DNA from: Candidatus Eiseniibacteriota bacterium | GTDB lineage: Bacteria > Eisenbacteria > RBG-16-71-46 | Reading direction: 5' to 3' | DNA: 7,616 bases | NCBI GenBank assembly: GCA_903921835.1 | Contig: CAIXRL010000530.1 | Coordinates: 1-7,616 of the forward strand | Shown here: in pieces, positions 1 to 6,461 of the stretch | Layout: each line of letters opens with the position of its first letter | Position numbering within the stretch: position 1 is the first letter of the stretch | The notes under the pieces: model-generated | What the model was told of the DNA's origin: nothing | The model's database searches: none | The model's input: the letters and a program-made list of their open reading frames with translations, nothing else | Made by a program: the position numbers and the translations under genes

Positions 1-352
1 ACTTCCCGTATGCCACCGCGTCGTCCCAGCTCACGCATACCACCGGGTGGTCCAGCTTCGCCGCAGGGCACTGGCCACCCCGCCACACCGGATCCCCGTA
101 GTCCGCCACGTCCGGCGCATGGTGCTTCGTCTCCGCCACGAACCGCCCGTACTGCCGGTTCGTCACGCAGTACACACCAATCCAGTACTCGTCCAACCGC
201 ACCCGGTGCTTCGGGCAATCCGCGTCCTGCCCGTCCCCCATCTCGAAATCCCCGGCGGGTACCCGTACCAGCACGCTGCCATCCTTCGCGTTCACCGCGA
301 GGTCGTGCTCGACGCTGTACTGGTCCTCGGCGAGGCGGATCGCGATGGCCAT
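1..352 (-). CDS. FGE-sulfatase/C-type-lectin-fold protein (FGE-C), N-terminal part; end lies beyond the left edge
   Basis: The first 117 residues of a third tandem FGE paralogue are visible, starting MAIAIRLAEDQY at ATG 352 with GAGGAG 8 bases upstream, and the frame stays open to the window edge. Residues 22-40 (AKDGSVLVRVPAGDFEMGD), YWIGVYCVTNRQYGRFVAE (56-74) and DHPVVCVSWDDAVAYGK (101-117) match FGE-A and FGE-B. It is closest to FGE-B at the N-terminus. It has about six extra residues around 82-88 (VADYGDP) where the other two are shorter. The C-terminal variable region, which would tell whether it differs from the other copies, is outside the window. Confidence 0.9.
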   Translation of the reverse strand, partial: MAIAIRLAEDQYSVEHDLAVNAKDGSVLVRVPAGDFEMGDGQDADCPKHRVRLDEYWIGVYCVTNRQYGRFVAETKHHAPDVADYGDPVWRGGQCPAAKLDHPVVCVSWDDAVAYGK

Positions 353-388
353 CGGGTCAGCTCCTCGGCTGCGACAAGATCAACGGCG
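353..388 (-). repeat. Leader repeat upstream of FGE-C (copy 1)
   Basis: This is the partner of the leader at 1181-1216, with three differences in 36 bases. It contains the FGE-C Shine-Dalgarno GAGGAG at 361-366, 8 bases before the ATG at 352. Confidence 0.75.
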
Positions 389-427
389 GGGGCTGCCGGT
401 GCGCTGCAACCCGGGGGCAGGCTAGGA

Positions 428-1180
428 TCACGAACATACACTCACGAGACGAAAGCCCTGGTAGTTGAAGCGGTTCGACGGGTTGCCCCAGCGGCACGCC
501 CCGCGGAAGTCCGCTGCGTCGCCGGCCCACCAGCCGCCGCCACGGTTCACCCGGGTGGTGCCTGTTTGCGGGCCGAGAGGGTTCTCCGAGGGGCTCTGAG
601 CGTAGTAGTAGTTCCCCTCATACAAGTCCGCACACCACTCGAGCACGTTCCCGCTCTGTTGGTACGTCCCAATGCCGCTGGCCCCTGCCGGGTACCCCCA
701 CGCCGACGCCGTCTGCTCGGATCCCTTACTCTTGTCGTTGCGGCATCTGGACTCATCCCACCCGGATCCCCACGGGTAGCTCAACCCCTGCGGACCCCGA
801 GCGGCCTTCTCCCATTGCGCCTCGCTCGGTAGCGACAGTCCGGACCATTTGCCGTATGCCACCGCGTCATCCCAGCTCACATTCACCACCGGATGGTCCA
901 GCTTCGCCTCCGGACTACGGCCAGCCTGCCACACCCCATCCGGCGCCCGGTGCTTTGTCTCCTCCACGACCCCCCCGTACCGACGGTTCGTCACGCAGTA
1001 CACACCAATCCAGTACTCGTCCAACCGCACGCGGTGTTTTGGGCAGTCGGTACCCTGATCGTCCCCCCTCTCGAACTCGCCAGCCGGTACGCGGACCAAC
1101 ACGCTCCCATCCTTCGCGTTCACCGCAAGGTCGTGCTGGAGGCGGTACCGGTCGTCGGCGAGACGGATCGCGATGGCCAT
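428..1180 (-). CDS. FGE-sulfatase/C-type-lectin-fold protein (FGE-B), divergent copy
   Basis: This complete 250-residue paralogue starts MAIAIRLADDRY at an ATG with GAGGAG 8 bases upstream. It has the same landmarks as FGE-A: DGSVLVRVPAGEFERGD, YWIGVYCVTNR, NVSWDDAVAYGKW, LPSEAQWEKAARG, WGYPAGASG and GFRLV. It departs from the other copies at otherwise fixed positions. The WEWC..WYE block is LEWCADLYE with an extra Tyr, RQYGRFVAE is RRYGGVVEE, RGGSW is RGGGW, and the tail is SVCS instead of RAGS. Its variable region is one residue shorter than that of FGE-D before the PS landmark. It also lacks the FGE catalytic Cys pair. The frame is intact, so it is probably expressed, but relaxed selection or specialisation is possible. 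Confidence 0.92.
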   Translation of the reverse strand: MAIAIRLADDRYRLQHDLAVNAKDGSVLVRVPAGEFERGDDQGTDCPKHRVRLDEYWIGVYCVTNRRYGGVVEETKHRAPDGVWQAGRSPEAKLDHPVVNVSWDDAVAYGKWSGLSLPSEAQWEKAARGPQGLSYPWGSGWDESRCRNDKSKGSEQTASAWGYPAGASGIGTYQQSGNVLEWCADLYEGNYYYAQSPSENPLGPQTGTTRVNRGGGWWAGDAADFRGACRWGNPSNRFNYQGFRLVSVCS

Positions 1181-1216
1181 TGGGTCAGCTCCTCGGCCGC
1201 GACAAGATCAACCGCG
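1181..1216 (-). repeat. Leader repeat upstream of FGE-B (copy 2 at 353-388)
   Basis: The 36 bases before the FGE-B start match the 36 bases before the FGE-C start (353-388) with three differences. Each copy carries GAGGAG 8 bases before the ATG (1189-1194 and 361-366) and the upstream stretch GTTGATCTTGTCGC. Both intergenic gaps are 75 bases long. The genes thus duplicated with their leaders. The stretch may only be a translation leader; I see no promoter elements in it. Confidence 0.75.
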
Positions 1217-1255
1217 CGGCCTGTCGGCACGGGACGACCGCTGTGCGAGCTGGGA

Positions 1256-2011
1256 TCATGAACCCGCCCTGGCGAGGCGGAAGCCCACGCGGACGCCGTA
1301 GCTGGCCGACGGGACGCCCCAGTCGCGGTACGCCCCGCGGAAGAACGACGAGCCGTCGTGCCCCCAGCTGCCGCCTCGGTACACCCGCTTGGCGCCTGTC
1401 TGCGGCCCGGGTGGGTTCTCCGTGGGGCTCTGCGCGTAGTACTTCCCCTCGTACCAGTCCAAGCACCACTCCCACACGTTCCCACTCTGCTGGTAAGTCC
1501 CAATGCCGCTGGCCCCTGCCGGGTACCCCCACGCCGATGCTGTCTGCTCGGCTCCCTTGTTCTTGTCGTTGCGGCACCGGGACTCCTCCCACCCCGAACC
1601 CCACGGGTAGATCAACCCCTGAGGACCCCGTGCTGCCTTCTCCCATTGCGCTTCGCTCGGTAGTACCAAGCCGGCCCACTTCCCGTATGCCACCGCGTCA
1701 TCCCAGCTCACACACACCACCGGGTGGTCCAGCTTGTCCTCGGGACAACGGCCGCTCTGCCACACCACTTCCGGCGTCCGGTGTTTCGTTTCCGCCACGA
1801 ACCGCCCGTACTGCCGGTTCGTCACGCAGTAGACCCCGATCCAGTACCCGTCCACGCGCACCCGGTGCTTCGGACAATCCGCTTCCAGTCCGTCCCCCAT
1901 CTCGAACTCACCGACAGGAATGCGCACCAACACGCTCCCGTCCTTCGCGTTCACCGCGAGGTGGTCGCGGGCTACTGCCCGCCAGGTTTCGTACGGGAGC
2001 GTCGCCGTCAC
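1256..2011 (-). CDS. FGE-sulfatase/C-type-lectin-fold protein (FGE-A)
   Basis: This complete 251-residue FGE-domain protein has no signal peptide. The N-terminal strand block DGSVLVRIPVGEFEMGD (24-40) is followed by the family segments YWIGVYCVTNRQYGRFV, DHPVVCVSWDDAVAYGKW, LPSEAQWEKAARG and YPWGSG, then WGYPAGASG, NVWEWC and RVYRGGSW, ending GFRLARAGS. The redox Cys pair of true FGE is absent: the corresponding stretch is GGSWGHDGSSFFRGAY. Sulfatase activation is therefore unlikely, and ligand or protein binding by the fold is inferred. The first 17 residues (through RDH) are unlike those of FGE-B and FGE-C, fitting its position directly after DUF1257. Its variable C-terminal region is one residue longer than that of FGE-D after the PS landmark. 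Its DNA is nearly identical to FGE-D in parts of the central region, for example a 32-base exact match of 1581-1612 with 7585-7616. Confidence 0.93.
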   Translation of the reverse strand: MTATLPYETWRAVARDHLAVNAKDGSVLVRIPVGEFEMGDGLEADCPKHRVRVDGYWIGVYCVTNRQYGRFVAETKHRTPEVVWQSGRCPEDKLDHPVVCVSWDDAVAYGKWAGLVLPSEAQWEKAARGPQGLIYPWGSGWEESRCRNDKNKGAEQTASAWGYPAGASGIGTYQQSGNVWEWCLDWYEGKYYAQSPTENPPGPQTGAKRVYRGGSWGHDGSSFFRGAYRDWGVPSASYGVRVGFRLARAGS

Positions 2012-2407
2012 TTACGCCGCCTCCACCACGACCAGCTCGATCTCGCCGTTGGGCAGAACTGTTTCCGACTCGATGATCAATCCCTCGCGCACGACCTGCT
2101 GGCGAACCATCAGGTGGGCGTAGCTGCGGTTGACCTCGCGCAGGAAATCGCCCTCGCGGATCGGCGTCTTCAGGTTCACACCCCACCAGTCGGCGCAGAC
2201 GTTGAACGCGTCGTCCTGCTGGCGCTGAAAGCCGATGTCGTAGGCGCTGCCGGTGTCCACCACGACCTGGCCGACTTCCGAGTTGCCGGCATAGCCACGG
2301 ATGGGCACGCGCTCGCCCTCCTTGAAGTTGTAGTGCAGGCCGCGCAGGGCCTCGCACAGCACAGCCTGGTCCCTGACCACGGTCTTGATGCGGGTGAAGT
2401 GCGACAT
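2012..2407 (-). CDS. DUF1257 / Ycf35 family protein
   Basis: This 131-residue protein begins MSHFTRIKT, the characteristic start of DUF1257 (Ycf35 in plastids and cyanobacteria), and has the family's usual length. Internal landmarks include GYAGN (38-42), VVVDTGSAYDIGF (48-60) and NRSYAHLMV (93-101). The function is unknown. From family knowledge, DUF1257 genes are often found beside Ycf46-like AAA ATPases and a small DUF2997 gene. The AAA partners are here, but I see no DUF2997 frame in the window. The ATG at 2407 has AGGAGG at 2417-2422, 9 bases upstream, and lies 40 bases after the kinase-AAA stop (TAG). The TAA stop directly abuts the GTG of the next FGE gene, so the two are probably co-translated. 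Confidence 0.88.
   Translation of the reverse strand: MSHFTRIKTVVRDQAVLCEALRGLHYNFKEGERVPIRGYAGNSEVGQVVVDTGSAYDIGFQRQQDDAFNVCADWWGVNLKTPIREGDFLREVNRSYAHLMVRQQVVREGLIIESETVLPNGEIELVVVEAA
2020..2024 (-). promoter_or_regulatory. Ribosome binding site for FGE-A inside the DUF1257 3' end
   Basis: GGAGG on the coding strand lies 8 bases before the GTG at 2011, within the last codons of the DUF1257 gene. It supports GTG as the FGE-A start and a zero-base junction (TAA followed immediately by GTG). Confidence 0.7.
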
Positions 2408-2447
2408 GGTCGTGAGCCTCCTGGGTGATGGGGTGTGAAACGCTCTG

Positions 2448-4817
2448 CTAGTTCGTCGTGGGATTCGGTTCGAGTTCGGCGGCGGCCGGGCGGGCGTTCG
2501 TGCGGGCCCAGGCGCGCATCCGTTGCAGATCCTTCGCCCGCGAGCGCGCCAGCGGCACGATCTCGCGAACGCCGGCAAGGACATCCTCGTTGGTGAGGTC
2601 GCGCTGTCCGTCCTCGAACGCACGGTAAAGCGCATTGACGACCGCCTCCTCGATCTCGGCGCCGGAGAACGTGTCCGCCGCCTCGGCGAGAGCGCGCAGG
2701 TCGAAGTCCGCGGGCTTGCGTCCGCGGCGCGCGAGGTGGATGCGAAAGATGACCTCGCGCTCCTGCGAGCGCGGCAGGTCAACGAAGAACACGGCATCGA
2801 AGCGGCCGGCACGCGTGAACTCGGGCGGCAGGCGCGAGACGTCGTTGGCGGTGGCCACCACGAACACGGGCGCGGTGTTGTCCGAAAGCCATGTGAGGAA
2901 GCTGCCGAAGACGCGCTGCGTGACGCCGCCATCGTGCGCGCTGCCCAGCCCACCGAACGCCTTTTCCAGCTCGTCAATCCACAGCACGCACGGGCTCACG
3001 CACTCGGCCAGGTGCAGCGCCTGCCGCAACCGCGCCTCTGACTGGCCAAGCAGCGAGCCGTAGATGCGCCCCATCTCGAGCCGCAGCAGCGGCACGTTCC
3101 ACTCGCCCGCGAGCGCCTTGGCCGAGAGGCTCTTGCCGCAGCCGGGCACGCCTGCCAGCACCACGCCGCGAGCGCGGGTGAGCCCAAAGCGATCGCCGTG
3201 CGCGCTGAACGCCTGCCGGCGGCGCGCGAACCAGTGCCGCAGCGCTTCCAGCCCGCCCACGTCCGAGCCGCGCAGCCCGGGCGCGCAGTACTCCAGCACG
3301 CCGGACTTGCGCACGGCCTGCCGCTTCTCCTGGAACACGTCGTCCACGCAGGCCCGCGTCGCCGCGCCGGAGCGCAGCAACGCCCGCCGCAGCGAGCGGC
3401 CGGCTTCGTTGCGCGTCATGCCCTGCACGGCCGCCGCCATGTCGTCGCGCCAGTCGCCGTCCGCGGAGCCTGCGGCAGCGGTGGCGGCAGCCTCCCCGAG
3501 CACCTCGTGCATGCTCTCCTCCACGACCGCGCGCAGGTCCTGATGGTCGGGTGGATCGTAGAAGAACAGCGTGGCCTGCGACTCCAGCTCGGGCGGCAGG
3601 CTCAGCACGGGCGAGAGCACGACGAGGCTCTTGCGCTGGCGCTTGACCGTCTGGATGGCGTCGCGGACCAGCCGATTGGTCACGGGCGAGAAGTGCCGGT
3701 GCAGGTCGAGAAAGACGAAGATCCCCTCCACGGGCGACTCGGCCACGTGCCGCAGGGCGATCACCGGATCTCCCACCGTGCCGGGCGCCGCCACCTGGCC
3801 CTCGGCGTCTCGCAGGCCGCGCGTTTCACTCCAGACGAAGAAGCCGGTGGGGCGCGAGGACGACATGAGCTGCCGGATGCGGCGCAGCGAGGCCAGCGCG
3901 CGGTCCTCCTCGCTGGTGCACAGGTAGACGAGCGGGAAGTGCGCGCGCAGCAGCGCCTCGAGCCGGCCCTCCTGCTGGCTCACGGCGGTGGCGTGGCGGC
4001 TCACCGCCTCCAGATCGGCCACGAACTCGGCGGCCTTCTGGTAGCGCTTCTGCGGGTCCTTCTGCAGCACCTTGCGAAACACGCCCACCAGCCGCGGATC
4101 GAACTCGCCGTGCTCGACCGGCCCCAGGTCCGGCGCGTCGTAGAGGATCGCCTTCATCAGCACGCCCTCGTCGGTGCCCGCGAAGGGGTGCGTGTTGGTG
4201 AGCAGCTGGTAGCACGTCAGCCCCAGCGCCCACAGGTCGGTGTTGAGCCCCGTGCCGCCCTCGAACTGCTCCGGCGCCATGAACGCCAGTGTGCCCACGC
4301 GCGTGGCGGCGTGGTACTGCGAGTGCGCCATGAGGCGCGCCAGGCCAAAGTCCGGCACCTTGACCACGCCGTCGGGGCGCACCATGAGGTTGGCGGGCTT
4401 GATGTCGCGATGGATCGCCAGCGACTGGTGCGCAAAGTCCAGCGCCTCGCCCACCTGCCGCACAATCGCCAGCACCTCGTCCAGCGAGAGCGCGCCGCGG
4501 CGCCTGAGCAGTTCCTGCAGCGTCTCGCCCTCGACCAGCTCGGTGACCGCGAAGAACGTCCCCTCGGCCTCGTGAATGCCGAACACCTCGACGATGCCGG
4601 GGTGGCGCAGCGCGCGCATGATCTTGAACTCGTTCTCGAGCAGCCGGCGCGCCTCGGGGTCCTGCGCCTGCGGCACGCACAGCGCCACGCGCTCGGGGTA
4701 CTTGTTGCGTTTGGCCGCCGTGTTGATGCCGGCGTAGACGGTCTTGAACGCGTCGCCGCCAAGCCTGCGCTCGACGCGAAACTCCCCCAGCGTGGTCGGC
4801 TCGAACTTGGCGCTCAC
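2448..4817 (-). CDS. WNK-like Ser/Thr kinase fused to Ycf46-like AAA+ ATPase
   Basis: This is a 789-residue, two-part protein. The kinase domain spans about 10-275. Its glycine-rich loop is LGGDAFKTVYAG (19-30). The β3 motif is VALC, so C47 replaces the usual catalytic Lys. The αC glutamate is probably E63. The catalytic loop is HRDIKPAN (136-143), with DFG at 156-158 and APE at 181-183. K25 in the loop occupies the position that substitutes for the missing Lys in eukaryotic WNK kinases, so activity is plausible rather than lost. Residues 285-500 match the N-terminal domain of the neighbouring AAA protein, including LPPEL (407-411), with an Ala-rich linker at 441-450. The AAA module follows: Walker A GVPGCGKS (556-563), Walker B VLWIDELEKA (611-620), sensor N658 and arginine fingers R669/R672. 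No transmembrane segment is evident, so it is probably cytosolic. The GTG start at 4817 has a well-spaced AGGGAG. The protein likely couples phosphorylation to ring assembly or remodelling. Substrates are unknown. Confidence 0.93.
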   Translation of the reverse strand: MSAKFEPTTLGEFRVERRLGGDAFKTVYAGINTAAKRNKYPERVALCVPQAQDPEARRLLENEFKIMRALRHPGIVEVFGIHEAEGTFFAVTELVEGETLQELLRRRGALSLDEVLAIVRQVGEALDFAHQSLAIHRDIKPANLMVRPDGVVKVPDFGLARLMAHSQYHAATRVGTLAFMAPEQFEGGTGLNTDLWALGLTCYQLLTNTHPFAGTDEGVLMKAILYDAPDLGPVEHGEFDPRLVGVFRKVLQKDPQKRYQKAAEFVADLEAVSRHATAVSQQEGRLEALLRAHFPLVYLCTSEEDRALASLRRIRQLMSSSRPTGFFVWSETRGLRDAEGQVAAPGTVGDPVIALRHVAESPVEGIFVFLDLHRHFSPVTNRLVRDAIQTVKRQRKSLVVLSPVLSLPPELESQATLFFYDPPDHQDLRAVVEESMHEVLGEAAATAAAGSADGDWRDDMAAAVQGMTRNEAGRSLRRALLRSGAATRACVDDVFQEKRQAVRKSGVLEYCAPGLRGSDVGGLEALRHWFARRRQAFSAHGDRFGLTRARGVVLAGVPGCGKSLSAKALAGEWNVPLLRLEMGRIYGSLLGQSEARLRQALHLAECVSPCVLWIDELEKAFGGLGSAHDGGVTQRVFGSFLTWLSDNTAPVFVVATANDVSRLPPEFTRAGRFDAVFFVDLPRSQEREVIFRIHLARRGRKPADFDLRALAEAADTFSGAEIEEAVVNALYRAFEDGQRDLTNEDVLAGVREIVPLARSRAKDLQRMRAWARTNARPAAAELEPNPTTN

Positions 4818-4889
4818 AAGGCGTCTCCCTGCATGTCTGCTGGTTTCATGGTGCTCATGAACCGCTATCCGCGTAAGACCGCATATTGA
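4818..4889 (-). other. 72-base gap between AAA ATPase and kinase fusion
   Basis: This short gap is less GC-rich than its surroundings. It holds a weak imperfect hairpin at 4842-4863 (GGTTCATG and CATGAAACC around AGCAC, one-base bulge) and the kinase Shine-Dalgarno site AGGGAG at 4825-4830, 7 bases before the GTG. An ATG inside the gap is out of frame and stops at once. I see no convincing promoter. Confidence 0.5.
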
Positions 4890-6461
4890 TCATACATCCA
4901 GCATGCGCGCGCCGCGGATCTGGTCGCACTTCACCGCGTCCTCGGTCCCGGTCCGGGAGGCATTGCGCGCCAGCCCGTCGGTGACGATCGTCCGCAGGCT
5001 CTCGATCGCCTTGCCGTGCGAGCGCGCCAGCGGAACCATCTGCCCCGCGGCCCGCACCAGGTCGGCCGTGGTCAACTCGCGACGGCCGTCCATGAAGGCC
5101 GGGAACATGGCCTCCTTCACCACCGCCTCCAGCTCGGCGCCGACGAAGCCTTCGGTCGCCCGGGCCAGCATGGCGAGGTCGAACTTCTGGGCGACCATCT
5201 CGTAGTTGCGCTTGCGCAGGTGCACCGCAAGGATCGCGCGGCGCTCATCCTCGGTGGGCAGATCGAGGAAGAACACCTCGTCAAAACGCCCCTTGCGCAT
5301 GAACTCCATGGGCAGCCGGTAGACGTCGTTGGCCGTGGCGAACACGAATACCGACGACTGCTTTTCCGACATCCAGGTGAGGAACGTGGCCAGCACGCGC
5401 GAGGCCGTACCGCCGTCGCCGCCCGAGCCGGCGAAGGCCTTTTCGATCTCGTCCACCCACAGGATGCACGGCGCGATCAGCTCGGAGATGGCGATCGCCT
5501 CGCGGATGTTCTTCTCCGACGCACCGAGCAGGCCGCCGAACACCGCTCCCATGTCGAGCCGCAACAGCGGCAGCCGCCACAGCCCCGCGGTCACCCGCGC
5601 GCACAGGCTCTTGCCGGTGCCCGGGATGCCGATCAGCATGAGCCCGGCAGGCAGGTCCAGCCCGTACTCGCGGGCGTCCTCGGAGAACGCCTCGCGCCGC
5701 TGCTGCAGCCAGCCCTTGAGCGATTCCAGCCCGCCCACGTTGTCCTGCGACTCGGTGAACGGGTACAGCTCCAGCGCGCCGCTCTCGCGGATGACCGCGC
5801 GCTTCTCCTCGCGGATCGTGTCCAGGCACCGCTCGTCCAGCTTGCCCAGGCGGCTCTGCACGATCGCCTTGCGAAACACGCGCTCCGACTGCGCCGACGA
5901 CAGCCCCAGCGCCTCCTCCTCGATCTTGCGCAGCAGCTCGGGCCGCACGCCGGCCAGCGCCTGCGTGGAGCCCGCGACGCGCTTCAAGTTGGCGGCCATG
6001 GTGTCGCGGTCGGGCTTGGGCGGCTCGATGGTCACCAGGTCGTGCTTGAGCTCGGGCGGCAGGTTCCACTCGGGCGTGAGCAGGATGAGGTTCTTGGGCG
6101 GCGTCACGGCGGGCCAGCGTTGCGCCAGGTTGCGCAGCTTGCGCACCGGCGTCTTCTTGCCTTCCCAGACCATGTGCGCATCCTTGATCACGAAGGTCGC
6201 GCTGCCCTTGTACTCGTCGAGGAACTTGAGGATCGTGTCCACCGTGGCGTCGCGCGCGGTGTCGAATCGCTGCGCGGCCTCGTGGTGGGCGGTGAACTGG
6301 TCGGCCAGGTCCCACGAGTACAGTCCCATGCCCGCCGGCCAGCCCTCCTGCTTCGTCATGGCCGCCAGCTCGCGCAGGATCCACGCCTCGTCGTAACCCA
6401 CCACGCGAATCACCGCGACGCGGGCGTTGAACTGCTCCTGGAGTGCCTGCCGGATGTTCAT
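4890..6461 (-). CDS. Ycf46-like AAA+ ATPase
   Basis: This 523-residue protein has a single active AAA+ module. Residues 1-215 resemble the degenerate N-terminal domain of Ycf46-type proteins, with a Walker-B-like strand ending in KDAH (93-96) and an LPPEL motif near 134-138. The linker ends with NVGGLESLKGW at 241-251. Walker A is GIPGTGKS (278-285) and Walker B is ILWVDEIEKA (333-342). Sensor 1 is the Asn of ATAND (N378), and the arginine fingers are in RKGRFD (R389, R392). A helical lid domain follows. AAA+ rings of this classical type remodel or unfold protein partners using ATP. The client is unknown. The ATG at 6461 overlaps the radical SAM stop and has an AGGGAG site at 6467-6472. The frame is open further upstream, to 7001, but that extension lies inside the radical SAM gene and is rejected. 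The protein is paralogous to the C-terminal two-thirds of the kinase fusion encoded next. Confidence 0.93.
   Translation of the reverse strand: MNIRQALQEQFNARVAVIRVVGYDEAWILRELAAMTKQEGWPAGMGLYSWDLADQFTAHHEAAQRFDTARDATVDTILKFLDEYKGSATFVIKDAHMVWEGKKTPVRKLRNLAQRWPAVTPPKNLILLTPEWNLPPELKHDLVTIEPPKPDRDTMAANLKRVAGSTQALAGVRPELLRKIEEEALGLSSAQSERVFRKAIVQSRLGKLDERCLDTIREEKRAVIRESGALELYPFTESQDNVGGLESLKGWLQQRREAFSEDAREYGLDLPAGLMLIGIPGTGKSLCARVTAGLWRLPLLRLDMGAVFGGLLGASEKNIREAIAISELIAPCILWVDEIEKAFAGSGGDGGTASRVLATFLTWMSEKQSSVFVFATANDVYRLPMEFMRKGRFDEVFFLDLPTEDERRAILAVHLRKRNYEMVAQKFDLAMLARATEGFVGAELEAVVKEAMFPAFMDGRRELTTADLVRAAGQMVPLARSHGKAIESLRTIVTDGLARNASRTGTEDAVKCDQIRGARMLDV

Noticed and set aside
1..2011. 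CRISPR array or short tandem repeats suggested by recurring blocks about 800 bases apart
   Set aside because: The repetition is explained by tandem FGE paralogues with their leaders; there are no short regular repeats with unique spacers.
2408..2977. N-terminal extension of the DUF1257 protein to a start at 2977
   Set aside because: The extra residues are Arg/Ser-rich shadow sequence of the kinase-AAA gene. MSHF at 2407 is the family's normal start and has AGGAGG upstream.
4677..4817. Calling the kinase a dead pseudokinase because the VAIK Lys is missing
   Set aside because: HRD, DFG, APE and the αC Glu are intact, and a WNK-style loop Lys is present, so inactivity cannot be assumed.
4842..4863. 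Terminator between the AAA and kinase genes
   Set aside because: The stem is short, bulged and without a T-run, and the kinase ribosome binding site follows closely.
3198..4889. A 563-codon open frame on the plus strand opposite the kinase-AAA gene
   Set aside because: It lies antisense to a gene with clear kinase and AAA motifs. Its translation is Arg/Ala/His/Leu-rich without recognisable domains. It is a GC-bias shadow frame.
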